A DNA stretch of 64,000 nt from Microbacteriaceae bacterium VKM Ac-2854 (GCA_013205085.1 JABMLH010000005.1:76915-140914); one strand, 5' to 3'; counted from the first letter of the stretch, positions 13,130 to 26,526 are shown. A program made the numbers and translations. Notes: generated by a model from the letters alone, not told the origin.

Positions 13130-13210
13130 GTGTTGCGGGGTCACCCTTCAGAAAACGTGCTGCGGGGTCACCCCTCAGCAAACGTGCTGCGATGTCACCC
13201 CTCCGCAAGC
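13130..13210. repeat. 27-bp tandem repeat, three units
   Basis: Units at 13130-13156, 13157-13183 and 13184-13210 follow the pattern GTGCTGCGGGGTCACCCCTC plus a variable CAGCAAAC end, with a few substitutions each. The array lies just downstream of the rpe stop. A 27-bp period keeps any frame open, which creates spurious repetitive reading frames on both strands; I do not regard these as genes. Confidence 0.75.
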
Positions 13211-13244
13211 GCGGCACCCCCTGGCTGCATCCACGAGCCCCCAC

Positions 13245-13907
13245 TCAGTGCACGTGCGCCGTCGCCTGGTTCCGCAGCGACTCGATCGCGCGGGCGGGGT
13301 CGGCGGCGCCGAAGACGGCGGAGCCGGCGACGAAGGTGTCGGCGCCCGCCTCGGCGGCGATCTCGATCGTGTCGGCGGCGATGCCGCCGTCGACCTGCAG
13401 CCAGACGTCGAGCCCGGTGCGGTCCACGACCGCGCGCAGGGCCTGCAGCTTGGGCATCGTCGACGCCATGAACGACTGCCCGCCGAAGCCGGGCTCGACC
13501 GTCATCACGAGCACTTGGTCGAACTCGGGCAGGAGGTCGAGGTAGTCGTCGACCGGAGTGCCCGGCTTCAGCGCGATCCCCGCTCGGGCGCCGATCTCGC
13601 GCAACCGGCGGGCCAGGGCTACCGCGTCGTGCACCGCCTCGGCGTGGAAGGTGACCGAATACGCACCGGTCTCCGCGTATCCGGGCGCCCAGCGATCCGG
13701 GTCGTCGATCATCAGGTGCACGTCGAGCGGGCGCGGAGTCACCTGCTGCAGCCGCGCGACCATCGGCAGGCCGAAGGTGAGGTTCGGCACGAAGTGGTTG
13801 TCCATCACGTCGACGTGGATCAGGTCGGCCGTGGCGATCCGCTGCAGTTCCGACTCGAAGTTGACGAAGTCGGCGGACAGGATGCTGGGGTTGATCCGTG
13901 CAGGCAT
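13245..13907 (-). CDS. rpe: Ribulose-phosphate 3-epimerase
   Basis: Interconverts ribulose 5-phosphate and xylulose 5-phosphate in the pentose phosphate pathway. The 220-residue TIM barrel begins [14 protein letters not shown] and has the metal and catalytic motifs [14 protein letters not shown] and [13 protein letters not shown], plus the second catalytic aspartate in VDGGIA. ATG 13905-13907 was chosen because family members start there; an in-frame start further upstream would add 26 unconserved residues running into the repeat region. It is isolated by repeat-rich gaps on both sides, so it is probably transcribed on its own. Confidence 0.96.
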   Translation of the reverse strand: MPARINPSILSADFVNFESELQRIATADLIHVDVMDNHFVPNLTFGLPMVARLQQVTPRPLDVHLMIDDPDRWAPGYAETGAYSVTFHAEAVHDAVALARRLREIGARAGIALKPGTPVDDYLDLLPEFDQVLVMTVEPGFGGQSFMASTMPKLQALRAVVDRTGLDVWLQVDGGIAADTIEIAAEAGADTFVAGSAVFGAADPARAIESLRNQATAHVH

Positions 13908-13963
13908 GCCTTCGAGCCTAGCGGCGGACGGATCTCGCCCTGGTTCCGCGGCACACTCTTCGG

Positions 13964-14185
13964 TGGTTGAGCTTGCCGAAACCACTCGCCCCGGTCGGAG
14001 GTGATTTCGGCAAGCTCAATCAGCGGCAGCCCTCCTGCTGGTTGAGCCCGCCGAAACCACCGCCGGCCGAGGGAAGATTTCGGCAAGCTCGATCAGCGAA
14101 GGGCGCAAGGTCGATCAGAGAAGGGCGCAAGCTCAATCAGCGAAGGGCGCAAGCTCGATCAGCGAGGCGCGCACGCTCAGTCAGC
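13964..14185. repeat. Two TTGCCGAAA hairpin repeats followed by four 22-bp tandem units
   Basis: Copy 1 pairs 13964-13985 (TGGTTGAGCTTGCCGAAACC) with 14001-14022. Copy 2 pairs 14039-14060 with 14075-14095. Both are variants of the TTTCGGCAAGCTCAATCA palindromic repeat that is widespread in actinobacterial intergenic DNA. Directly after copy 2 are four 22-bp units at 14098-14119, 14120-14141, 14142-14163 and 14164-14185, each ending in a form of AAGCTCGATCAGC and so apparently copied from the right arm. The array fills most of the 287-bp gap between rsmB and rpe. Confidence 0.85.
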
Positions 14186-14194
14186 GCTGCCGGT

Positions 14195-15586
14195 TCACGC
14201 CTTGCGGAACAGCGCGATGAACATGGCGTCAGTGCCGTGACGGTGCGGCCAGAGCTGTACCTGAGCGATCGAGCCGCCCAGCTCGAGCGGCACGCGGGTG
14301 ACCGCCGCCAGCACGTCCCGGGTGGGCATCCGCTCCAGCAGATCCGCGTTCCGGCCGAGGGCGGCGTCCACGACCAGGGTCGTCTCGGCGAGGTGCGGCG
14401 AGCACGTGACGTACGCCAACACACCGTTCGGCTTCAGCGCGGCGACCGCGGAGTCGAACAGCTCGCCCTGCAGCACCGCCAGCTCCGCGACGTCGGTCGA
14501 ACTCTTGCGCCAGCGCGCCTCCGGGCGCCGCCGCAATGCGCCGAGGCCGGTGCACGGCGCGTCGAGCAGGATGCGGTCGTAGCTCTCGGGCGAGACCGCT
14601 CCGATCACCCGGCCGTCGCCCTGGATCACCTCGACGTCCGGTGCGACGGCGCTCAACGCGTTACGCACGAGGCCGACCCGAGCGGGAACGACCTCGTTCG
14701 CGGTGAGCACGGCTCCCCCGGCCGCCGCCTCCGCCGCCAGCAGGGCCGCCTTGCCGCCGGGCCCCGCGCACAGGTCCAGCCAGCGCTCACCCGGGCGGAT
14801 CGGCTCCGCCCGCGAGAGCGCGAGGGCCGCGAGCTGCGAGCCCTCGTCCTGCACCCGGGCCCGCCCGGCGCGCACCGCGTCGTTCTGGTCCGGATCGCCG
14901 CCGATGCTGACGGCTCCGAGCGGCGAGTACACATCCGGCATCGCCTCATCGCCCAGCTCGTCGACCGTCGCGAAGCCGGGTAGCGCCACCAGGTTCACGC
15001 GCGGCGCCACGTTGTCGGCGGTGAGCAGCTCCTCCAACTCCTCGGCGGCACCCTCGGCGGCCAGCGAACGTCGCAGCGCACGCACGATCCAGGTCGGATG
15101 CGAGTACAGCGCCGCGAGCCGGTCATCCGCGTTGCGCGCACCGTCGGAGACCCGCTGCCGCCACTCCTCCGGCGTCGAGCGCGAGATCGCCCGCAGCACC
15201 GCGTTCGCGAATGACACCGGCCCGCGCCCGGCCACACTCTCGACCAGCGCGACGGTCTCGTTGACCGCAGCGTACGCCGCGACGCGCATCCCGAGCAGCT
15301 GATGCGCGCCGAGCCGCAACGCGTCCAGCACGAGCCGGTCGATCGCCTCCGTCGCCCGCCCCGCGGCCAGCGCGATCACCCGGTCGTAGTAGCCGCTCAT
15401 CCGCAACGTGCCGTAACAGAGTTCGGTCGCCAGCCCCGCGTCGGCGGAGGTGAGCCCGGCCGCGCGGATGCGCGAGGGCAGCACCAGGTTCGCGTACGCG
15501 TCGGAGCCGCTGACGGCCTCGATCACGTCGAACGCGACCTGACGGGCCGGGCTGATCGAGACGGCTCGACGCTGGTCGCGGCTCAT
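14195..15586 (-). CDS. rsmB: 16S rRNA (cytosine-967-C5) methyltransferase family protein
   Basis: SAM-dependent RNA m5C methyltransferase of the RsmB/NOL1 family. The 463-residue protein has an N-terminal NusB-like RNA-binding domain (about residues 10-140) and a C-terminal Rossmann methyltransferase with the SAM loop LDLCAGPGGKAALLA and the two catalytic cysteines in DAPCTGLG and VTCSPH. It starts at ATG 15584-15586, overlapping the fmt stop by four bases; priA-fmt-rsmB is the usual order. The stop is only ten bases from the tandem repeat array. Confidence 0.95.
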   Translation of the reverse strand: MSRDQRRAVSISPARQVAFDVIEAVSGSDAYANLVLPSRIRAAGLTSADAGLATELCYGTLRMSGYYDRVIALAAGRATEAIDRLVLDALRLGAHQLLGMRVAAYAAVNETVALVESVAGRGPVSFANAVLRAISRSTPEEWRQRVSDGARNADDRLAALYSHPTWIVRALRRSLAAEGAAEELEELLTADNVAPRVNLVALPGFATVDELGDEAMPDVYSPLGAVSIGGDPDQNDAVRAGRARVQDEGSQLAALALSRAEPIRPGERWLDLCAGPGGKAALLAAEAAAGGAVLTANEVVPARVGLVRNALSAVAPDVEVIQGDGRVIGAVSPESYDRILLDAPCTGLGALRRRPEARWRKSSTDVAELAVLQGELFDSAVAALKPNGVLAYVTCSPHLAETTLVVDAALGRNADLLERMPTRDVLAAVTRVPLELGGSIAQVQLWPHRHGTDAMFIALFRKA

Positions 15587-16497
15587 GCGAGCACCGCCGC
15601 GTCGAGATCGCGCAAGCCGCGCACCCAGGCGGCGCCGGGCATCGGATTCTTCCCGGCCGGCTGCACCAGCACCAGCTCGACGCAGCCGTCTCCCGTGCCG
15701 ACCACGGCCCGGCCGTCGATCAGGCCCAGCCGTCCCGCCGGCAGCCCGGCGTCGACCGCCGGCTGCACGTCGAGCAGCTTCAGCCGCAACTCGCCGAACG
15801 CCGTCGAGGCACCGGGTTCCGGCGTCACGCCGTGCGCCAGCGCCAGCACCTCGCGCGCGGGCCGAGTCCAGTCGATGCGCCCATCGGCCGCGTTGAGCTT
15901 GGGCGCGAAGGTGACCTCGCCCTCCTGCGGCACGGCGACGGCGGTGCCGTCCGCGATCGAGTCCACGACTCGAACGGTCAGCCCGGCGCCCGACGCGGAC
16001 AGCGACTCCAGCAGTTGCCCCGCCGTGCGTCCGTTCACCGGCACGCTCTGCTCCGCGAACACGTCGCCGGCATCCAAGGCCTCGACGAGCTGGAACACGG
16101 CGGCGCCGATCGTCTCGTCGCCGGCCATGATCGCGCGTTGGACCGGAGCCGCGCCGCGCCACTTCGGCAGGAGGGAGAAATGCAGGTTGATCCAGCCGTG
16201 GGTCGGCACCGCCAGCAGCGCGGCGCGCACCAGCCCGCCGTAGGCCACGATCACACCGAGCTCGGGCGCGAGCGCCGCGACCTGCGCGGTCACGTCCGCA
16301 TCGAGGCGGTTCGCCTTGATGACGGGCAGTCCGAGGGATTCGGCCGCGACGGCCACTGGAGACGGGGTCAGCACACGCTTGCGACCGATCGGCGCGTCGG
16401 CCCGCGTGATCACGGCTACCACCTCGTGCGCCGAGGCGGCGAGGGCCTGCAGGGTCGGCACGGCGGCCTCGGGGGTGCCGGCGAAGACGAGACGCAC
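15583..16497 (-). CDS. fmt: Methionyl-tRNA formyltransferase
   Basis: Formylates initiator Met-tRNA using 10-formyltetrahydrofolate. The 304-residue protein starts MRLVFAGTPEAAVPTLQAL and contains the catalytic Asn-x-His in WINLHFSLLPKWRGAAPVQ and a C-terminal oligonucleotide-binding domain. The start is GTG 16495-16497 with GGAGAAACT directly upstream. It is coupled to rsmB and lies 31 bases downstream of priA. Length is normal for the family. Confidence 0.97.
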   Translation of the reverse strand: MRLVFAGTPEAAVPTLQALAASAHEVVAVITRADAPIGRKRVLTPSPVAVAAESLGLPVIKANRLDADVTAQVAALAPELGVIVAYGGLVRAALLAVPTHGWINLHFSLLPKWRGAAPVQRAIMAGDETIGAAVFQLVEALDAGDVFAEQSVPVNGRTAGQLLESLSASGAGLTVRVVDSIADGTAVAVPQEGEVTFAPKLNAADGRIDWTRPAREVLALAHGVTPEPGASTAFGELRLKLLDVQPAVDAGLPAGRLGLIDGRAVVGTGDGCVELVLVQPAGKNPMPGAAWVRGLRDLDAAVLA

Positions 16498-16528
16498 AGT
16501 TTCTCCAGTTCCTAGGGTGGCGCTGCGG

Positions 16529-18487
16529 CTACAGCACGTCGAGATCGTCCAGGCGTACCCGGAGCTTCGGGGCCGGGCGGAAGTCGCCCTTGCCGGTGGG
16601 CGCCTTCCGCCGACGGGTGGCGTTCTTGACCACGGCGGCGCGCAGCCGCGCGGCGATGTCCGCTCCGCGAGCGTAGTCGAAACGCACGATCGCGCGGACG
16701 CCGCCCTCCTCGAGCCCCACCGGGCCGAGCACCTCGCGGCGGTCGGCCTCGTCGAGTGTCTCCAGCGCCTCGGCGACTACGGCGGCGTCGCCGGTGACGG
16801 TCGCCAGCCGCACGGCCGGTGGGAAGCGCAGCACACGCCGTTCGCCGAGTTCGGCGCGCACGTAGTCGGGCTGGGTCCAGGTCGCGAAGGCGGTCGCGAT
16901 CCGACCGCCGACGCCCACGAGCAACACCGGCGCGCCCGGATGCGCGAGCGCGGCGGCGTCCGACCAGGTCCGCAGCGCGTCGTCGGCCACCCGCAGACTC
17001 TCCCGCGCCAGCATCCGCTCGCCGTCCAGCAGCAGCACCGCCCGGTAGCCGCCGTCGGCGCGCGGCTCGGCACCGCGCGTCGCGACCACCAGCGCGGGAG
17101 CGTCGCCGACGGTCAGCAGCGGTCGTGAGCCGTCCGAGACGACCACGCGGACGCCCGGGAACGCCCGGCCGAGCTCCTCCGCGGTGCGTCCGGCGCCGAG
17201 CGTGACCATCCGCAGCGCCGTGGCCTCGCAATTCGAGCAGTGCCAGTCGACCGCGATCAGCCCGCACCAGCCGCAGCTCGGGCGCGCGCCGGGCGAGCGT
17301 ACGGCGAGCGGACCCTCGCAGCGATTGCAGCGGGCCACGGTGCGGCAGCGCGCACAGGCGATGGCGGGCGCGTAACCCGGCCGGGCGACCTGCACCAGCA
17401 CCGGGCCGTGGTCCAGGCCCTCGCGCGCCTGGCGCCACGCGGCAGAGGGGATCCGCGCCATCGCGTCCCGCTCATCCGCGCTGCTCTGATTCGCGGTGAG
17501 CACGACGTTCGGCCGCACCAGCGGATGCGGATCGACCGCCGTCAGGAAGCCCAGTTCCACCAGGCGCTCGACCTCGGGCGAGCGCGCGTGTCCGAGGAAC
17601 ACGAGGGCGGCCTCGCTCTGCTCCTGCCGCACCAGCGCGACGTCGCGCGCGTGCGCGTAGGGTGCCAGCGGCTCCGAGAACAGCGCGTCGCCGTCGTTGA
17701 ACAGGGCGATCAGACCGAGCCGCGACGACGGAGCGTAGATCGTGGAGCGGTTGCCGACGATCACGTGCGGGCCCGGGCCGAGGCAGCGCAGGAACGAGCG
17801 GTAGCGCAGCGGATTTGCCTGGCGGGCGTCCAGCCGCACGATCGCCTCCTCCGGCAGCAACGCCGACAGTGCCGTCTCCAACTGTTCCTGATCGCGGTAG
17901 TCGGGCACCGCGAGGATCGCATCGCGCCCGGCGGCGAGCGTCCGCACCGCCAGTTCCGCCAGCGTCACCGCCCACGCGCCGATCCACGCGTCGCCCACCT
18001 GCCGGAGCACGGGGATGGCGTTCACCGCCGACCGTGCGCCCGGAGCCAGCAGCGCCTCGACGGCATCGGCGCGATAGCCGGCGACCGGCACCGGCGGGAT
18101 CGGCGGCACCTCGTCGCCGACTCCGCCACCGGCGAGGTACTGCTTCTCGACCCGTACCTGCCGCGGCGGCACAGCGAGCCGCAGCACGTCGCTCGCTCCC
18201 CCGGCCGCACGATCCGCTACCCGGCGTGCCAGCGCCCAGACCTCGGGGGTGAGCACCGGCAACTCGGAGACGACCGCCTCGAGCTCGCTCAGCGCCCCGC
18301 CGTGCTCGGACGCCTCGACCACCTCGATGACGAAGCCGTCGGCGATCCGCCCGCCGGTGCGCAGCGGCACGCGCACCCGGATGCCGGGCGCGACACTCAT
18401 CCCCTCGGGGACGGCGTAGTCGAAGAGGTGATCCAGTTGCGGGAGCGGCGAGTCGAGCAGCACCCGCGCGACGCCGCCTGTGCTCAC
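16529..18487 (-). CDS. priA: PriA-like primosomal protein N', helicase motifs lost
   Basis: Replication restart protein in its actinobacterial form. The 652-residue product keeps the N-terminal DNA-binding region (RVLLDSPLPQLDHLFDYAVP) and the zinc-binding cysteine pairs (CARCRTVARCNRC, then CGWC and CSNC at about residues 375-420). It has no Walker A: the expected GKT region is GDAWIGAWAV, and the DEAH position reads NDGD. So it is unlikely to hydrolyse ATP. This is a known state in actinobacteria and the frame is intact, so it is not a pseudogene. The start is GTG 18485-18487; metK ends 11 bases upstream. Confidence 0.9.
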   Translation of the reverse strand: MSTGGVARVLLDSPLPQLDHLFDYAVPEGMSVAPGIRVRVPLRTGGRIADGFVIEVVEASEHGGALSELEAVVSELPVLTPEVWALARRVADRAAGGASDVLRLAVPPRQVRVEKQYLAGGGVGDEVPPIPPVPVAGYRADAVEALLAPGARSAVNAIPVLRQVGDAWIGAWAVTLAELAVRTLAAGRDAILAVPDYRDQEQLETALSALLPEEAIVRLDARQANPLRYRSFLRCLGPGPHVIVGNRSTIYAPSSRLGLIALFNDGDALFSEPLAPYAHARDVALVRQEQSEAALVFLGHARSPEVERLVELGFLTAVDPHPLVRPNVVLTANQSSADERDAMARIPSAAWRQAREGLDHGPVLVQVARPGYAPAIACARCRTVARCNRCEGPLAVRSPGARPSCGWCGLIAVDWHCSNCEATALRMVTLGAGRTAEELGRAFPGVRVVVSDGSRPLLTVGDAPALVVATRGAEPRADGGYRAVLLLDGERMLARESLRVADDALRTWSDAAALAHPGAPVLLVGVGGRIATAFATWTQPDYVRAELGERRVLRFPPAVRLATVTGDAAVVAEALETLDEADRREVLGPVGLEEGGVRAIVRFDYARGADIAARLRAAVVKNATRRRKAPTGKGDFRPAPKLRVRLDDLDVL

Positions 18488-18498
18488 GATCCGGATGC

Positions 18499-19695
<1,197 letters not shown>

Positions 19696-19782
19696 GCGGG
19701 AACGTCTCGTTTCGTAGCTGCAGGCGTGGATCGCGTCAGAGAGCCCGATGTGCGAATGGCGGGCACGACGCCGCGGGAACCG

Positions 19783-21009
19783 CTAGCGCGTGACGACATC
19801 GAGGATGCGGTCCGAGACCTCCGACTTGGTTCCGGAAGCCTCGATCACTATATCCCCGGCCTTATCGAGAACGACCACGTCGTTACGCTCGGTGGCAAAA
19901 CCTTCGGTCCAGCCGACCCTGTTGAGGACGAGAAGGTCGCAGCCCTTGCGCTCGATCTTCGCTCGCCCCAGCGCCAGCAGCGTGTCGCGATCGGGTTCGG
20001 TCTCGGCCGCGAAGCCCACCACGAGTTGCCCGTCGCCGCGGTTCGCGGCGAGTCCGGCCAGGATGTCGGGGTTCTTCACGAGTTCGAGCACCAGCGTGTC
20101 GCCGGTGCTCTCCTTCTTGATCTTCGATTCGGATTGCGAGACGGGCCGGTAGTCGGCGACGGCCGCCGCCATGATCACGATGTCCGCATCGACGGCGAGC
20201 TCGATCGCCGCCTCCTGCAGCTCCAGCGCGGTGCCGACCTGGCGCACCACGACGTCGGCCGGAGCGTCCACTTCCAGGTTCGCGGCGATCAGTGTGACGG
20301 CCGCACCGCGAGCGGCGGCCGCACGAGCGAGCGCAACGCCCTGCTTCCCGCTGGAGCGGTTGCCCACGAAGCGCACCGGATCCAGCGGCTCGCGGGTGCC
20401 GCCGGCGGAGACCAGCACCCGCAGCCCGGCGAGGTCGCGCGTGGCGCCGGCCGCGGTGGCCTGCACCGCCAGCGCCGCCCGGACGATCGTCTCGGGCTCC
20501 TCCATCCGGCCCGGGCCGGAGTCGGCGCCGGTCAGCTGGCCGACGCCCGGGCCCACGATCGTGATGCCGCGCGAGCGCAGGGTCGCCACGTTCGCGACGG
20601 TCGCGGCGTTCTGCCACATCTCGGTGTGCATGGCGGGGGCGAGCACCAGCGGCGCCGTGGAGGCGAGGATGGTGTTGCCGAGCAGGTCGTCGGCGAGGCC
20701 CGTGGCGATCTTGGCGAGGGTGTGCGCGGTGGCCGGGGCGACCACGATCAGGTCGGCCGCCTGACCGATCGCGACGTGGCGCACCTCGGCGACGCCCTCG
20801 TACAACTCCGTGTGCACGGTGTTGCGCGAGATCGCCTCGAGCGTCGGCTTGCCGACGAAGCGCAGCGCCGCCTCGGTGGCCACGACGTGCACGTCGTGCC
20901 CCTCCAGAACGAAGGAACGGACGACACCGACCGCTTTGTACGCGGCGATGCCGCCCGTGATCCCGACGACGACGTTGAGCCGTCGCCGGGCGGTCGTTGC
21001 AGTTCGCAC
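19783..21009 (-). CDS. coaBC: Bifunctional phosphopantothenoylcysteine decarboxylase / synthetase
   Basis: Two consecutive steps of coenzyme A synthesis in one 408-residue protein. The N-terminal flavoprotein CoaC domain has GITGGIAAYKA, the catalytic histidine region and the APAMHTEMW clamp (near residue 155). The C-terminal CoaB domain starts near residue 195 with LVSAGGTREPLDPVRFVGN and has AAAVADYRP and the KIKKE lysines. Its stop and start neighbours are close: rpoZ ends 13 bases upstream. The two-domain architecture is normal in bacteria. Confidence 0.97.
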   Translation of the reverse strand: MRTATTARRRLNVVVGITGGIAAYKAVGVVRSFVLEGHDVHVVATEAALRFVGKPTLEAISRNTVHTELYEGVAEVRHVAIGQAADLIVVAPATAHTLAKIATGLADDLLGNTILASTAPLVLAPAMHTEMWQNAATVANVATLRSRGITIVGPGVGQLTGADSGPGRMEEPETIVRAALAVQATAAGATRDLAGLRVLVSAGGTREPLDPVRFVGNRSSGKQGVALARAAAARGAAVTLIAANLEVDAPADVVVRQVGTALELQEAAIELAVDADIVIMAAAVADYRPVSQSESKIKKESTGDTLVLELVKNPDILAGLAANRGDGQLVVGFAAETEPDRDTLLALGRAKIERKGCDLLVLNRVGWTEGFATERNDVVVLDKAGDIVIEASGTKSEVSDRILDVVTR

Positions 21010-21022
21010 GGAGGTGGCGGAG

Positions 21023-21280
21023 CTACTCGCCGGCGATCGGGCGAGCGATCAGCTTGTCCTCGCCGATCTCGTGCAGCGCGACCGAGAGGGGCTTGTCGTC
21101 GATGGTCGAGTCGACCAGCGGGCCGACGTTGTCGAACAGGCTGCCCTCGTGCAGGTCGGCGTAGTAGTCGTTGATCTGGCGGGCGCGCTTGGAGGCGAAG
21201 ATCACCAGCGCGTACTTCGAGTCGACCTTCGAGAGCAGCTCGTCGATGGGCGGGTCGATGATGCCGAGGTTGTTGGCCAT
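21023..21280 (-). CDS. rpoZ: RNA polymerase omega subunit
   Basis: Small subunit that helps assembly of the RNA polymerase beta' subunit. The 85-residue product has the conserved omega core [20 protein letters not shown], equivalent to the helix that clamps beta'. The gmk-rpoZ-coaBC order is widely conserved in actinobacteria and supports the call. The 98-base gap to gmk upstream shows no clear terminator, so it is probably in the same transcript. Confidence 0.96.
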   Translation of the reverse strand: MANNLGIIDPPIDELLSKVDSKYALVIFASKRARQINDYYADLHEGSLFDNVGPLVDSTIDDKPLSVALHEIGEDKLIARPIAGE

Positions 21281-21378
21281 GAGTGTCTCCTAGCTGGGCG
21301 CGGGCCGCGCCGTCGTGGGTTCGAGCCGCACGGATCCGCAGGGATTGGGTGGGCTGGAATGGTCTGTCGGTCTCGTCG

Positions 21379-22365
21379 TCAGCCGCGTGCGGGCGCGCTA
21401 GTACGGCGAGGCGTCATCAATTCTACGACCTCGCGAGCCGCATCGGCCACGGTGCTGTTCACGACCTTGTAATCGAACTCGTCCTGCGCGGCCAATTCGA
21501 CCTTCGCGGTGTCGAGCCGGCGCAGCTGCTCGTGCTCGTCCTCGGTGCCGCGGCCGACCAGTCGACGCACCAGCTCCTCCCACGTCGGCGGCAGCAGGAA
21601 CACCAGCTTCGCCTCCGGCATCCGGCCCTTCACCTGACGCGCGCCCTGGATGTCGATCTCGAGCAGCACCTGGGTCCCAGCCGCCAGCGCGGCGTCGATC
21701 GGCCCGCGCGGCGTGCCGTACCGGTACGCGTTGTGCACGGTGGCGTACTCCAGGAACTCCCCCGCCTCGACCATCCGGTCGAACTCGGCGTCATCGAGGA
21801 AGTAGTAGCTCACGCCGTCGACCTCGCCCGGTCGCGGGGCTCGCGTCGTGGCGGAGACGGACAGCAGCACGTCCGGGTAGTTCTCGCGGATGAACGTGGA
21901 GACGGTGCCCTTGCCGACCGCGGTCGGGCCGGCCAGCACCAGCAACGCGTTGCGCTGCTTCGAACGGTTCAGCGCATCGCGCTGGGCCAGGAACTCGCGC
22001 AGCACCTCGACCTGCCGCCGGCCGAGGCCGCCCAAGCGCTTGGCCTCGGCGATCTGCAGCGACTCCATCACTCGCGGGGTCTTCACGGCGCCCAGCGCGG
22101 GCACCGAACGCAGCAGCTCGCTCACCCGCATCCGCCCTTCGACGCCCGTCGGGTTCGCGATCGCGGTCGCCAGCACATCGACGGAGGAGCGCACGCCGGC
22201 GGCGACGTCCTTCTTCACCGCGGCGCGGGCGCGACGGGCGGCGATCGCCGCGGCGGAGGCGGCGGCGCGATCGACCTCCGGCGGTACGGGGCGCGAGAGC
22301 GGCGACGCGGAATCAGAGCGGTCGAGGTCTTCAGATGGGCTGGGCAAGAGACTCCTGTACCTCAC
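21379..22365 (-). CDS. gmk: Integration host factor (mIHF)-guanylate kinase fusion
   Basis: Guanylate kinase phosphorylates GMP to GDP. The 328-residue product is much longer than the usual ~200. Residues 1-27 are an unconserved leader. Residues ~28-127 match the mycobacterial-type IHF domain: helices with ARRARAAVKKD, then VSELLRSVPALGAVKT and the KRLGGLGRRQ helix-two-turn-helix DNA-binding end. Guanylate kinase follows with P-loop GPTAVGKGT (146-154), SATTRAPRPGE and YYFLDDAEF. In most actinobacteria mIHF and gmk are adjacent separate genes. Start is uncertain: GTG 22363-22365 gives the full frame, while TTG 22345-22347 has an AGGAG just upstream. The 5' end overlaps pyrF. Confidence 0.93.
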   Translation of the reverse strand: MRYRSLLPSPSEDLDRSDSASPLSRPVPPEVDRAAASAAAIAARRARAAVKKDVAAGVRSSVDVLATAIANPTGVEGRMRVSELLRSVPALGAVKTPRVMESLQIAEAKRLGGLGRRQVEVLREFLAQRDALNRSKQRNALLVLAGPTAVGKGTVSTFIRENYPDVLLSVSATTRAPRPGEVDGVSYYFLDDAEFDRMVEAGEFLEYATVHNAYRYGTPRGPIDAALAAGTQVLLEIDIQGARQVKGRMPEAKLVFLLPPTWEELVRRLVGRGTEDEHEQLRRLDTAKVELAAQDEFDYKVVNSTVADAAREVVELMTPRRTSAPARG

Positions 22366-23202
22366 GGGCTCGGCGGGCGATGACGTCGGCGATCCCGTCG
22401 GGACCGGCGGCGAGGACGCTGCGCGACTCGCTCACGATGGTGGCCTCCGCCAACCGACCGAAGAGTCGGTGAGCGTCGGCGACCGTCGCACCCTGGTGGC
22501 CGAAGCCGGGCGCGAGCACCGGGAGCGCGGGAGTCCTCTCGGCGTCGATGTCGATCCCGTAGTCGTCCAGGGCGACGGTCGCACCGAGCACAACACCCAC
22601 GGAGCCGACCGCGCCCCTCGCGTGTCCTGCATTCCAGGATGCCACGTCGTCGAGCATCGCGCGGGCGATGGTGCTGCCCGCGTTCGGGCCGTCCTGCACG
22701 ATGGCACGCTGCACGAGGGCCGCCTCGGGGTTCGAGGTCGCCGCGAGCACAAAAACGCCTTTGCCGTTCTGCTCGGCGAGTTCGAGCATCCCGTTCAGGG
22801 AGCCGAGGCCCTGGTAGGCGGCCGCGGTCATCGCGTCCGCCTCCAGGGGCGAGCCCGGCGCGAGCCATGCCTCCGCGTACGCGGTGACGCTGGTGCCGAT
22901 GTCGCCGCGCTTGACGTCGGCGATCACCAGCAGGCCGGCGTCGCGCGCATCGGCGAGGACCCGCTCCAAGGCGATCAGGCCCGCGGATCCGTGCCGCTCG
23001 AAGAAGGCGATCTGCGGCTTGACGATGCCCGCACGACCGGCGGCGGCCGCCACGACGGCGCGGCCGAAACTCTCCAGCCCGGCGGCGTCATCGTTCAGGC
23101 CCCAGTCCCGCAGCAGGAACCGGTGCGGGTCGATGCCGACGCACAGCTGGCCGAAGCGATCGAACGCCTCGGTCAGCCGTGCGCCGAATCCGATCCCGGA
23201 CG

Positions 23203-23206
<4 letters not shown>
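22331..23206 (-). CDS. pyrF: Orotidine-5'-phosphate decarboxylase (type 2)
   Basis: Last step of UMP synthesis. The 291-residue protein is the long (type 2) PyrF found in actinobacteria, with the substrate entry motif [16 protein letters not shown], the catalytic Asp-Lys-Asp in [11 protein letters not shown] and the phosphate loop [11 protein letters not shown]. The start is TTG 23204-23206, overlapping the carB stop (TTGA), an unusual codon supported by the coupling and by the conserved sequence beginning at once. Its 3' end overlaps the gmk frame by up to 35 bases. Confidence 0.96.

Positions 23207-26525
<3,319 letters not shown>

Positions 26526-26526
<1 letters not shown>

Larger units (their letters stand above)
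12702..13244. other. 543-bp gene-free gap between hisE and rpe, rich in degenerate repeats
   Basis: No supported gene. The part at about 12820-12990 is built from loosely repeated blocks such as TTCCCGAGATCGCGGCG and GTCCCCGGGGT. The part at 13034-13101 is a long inverted repeat, and 13130-13210 is a three-unit tandem repeat; both are listed separately. A block similar to TTCCCGAGATCG recurs near 48296. The hisE promoter should lie in the first 100 bases. Confidence 0.6.

Noticed and set aside
12966-13244. Minus-strand frame of 92 codons with repeated GDPAARFLK-like units after rpe
   Set aside because: The peptide repeats come from the 27-bp tandem DNA repeat; there is no ribosome-binding site and no sign of selection for protein.
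16529-18487. priA as a pseudogene because helicase motifs are missing
   Set aside because: The frame is intact, of normal length and keeps zinc and DNA-binding parts; motif loss is typical of actinobacterial PriA.
19696-19782. SAM riboswitch upstream of metK
   Set aside because: The 87-base gap is too short and lacks the pairing pattern of any SAM riboswitch class I know; metK lies inside a longer transcript.
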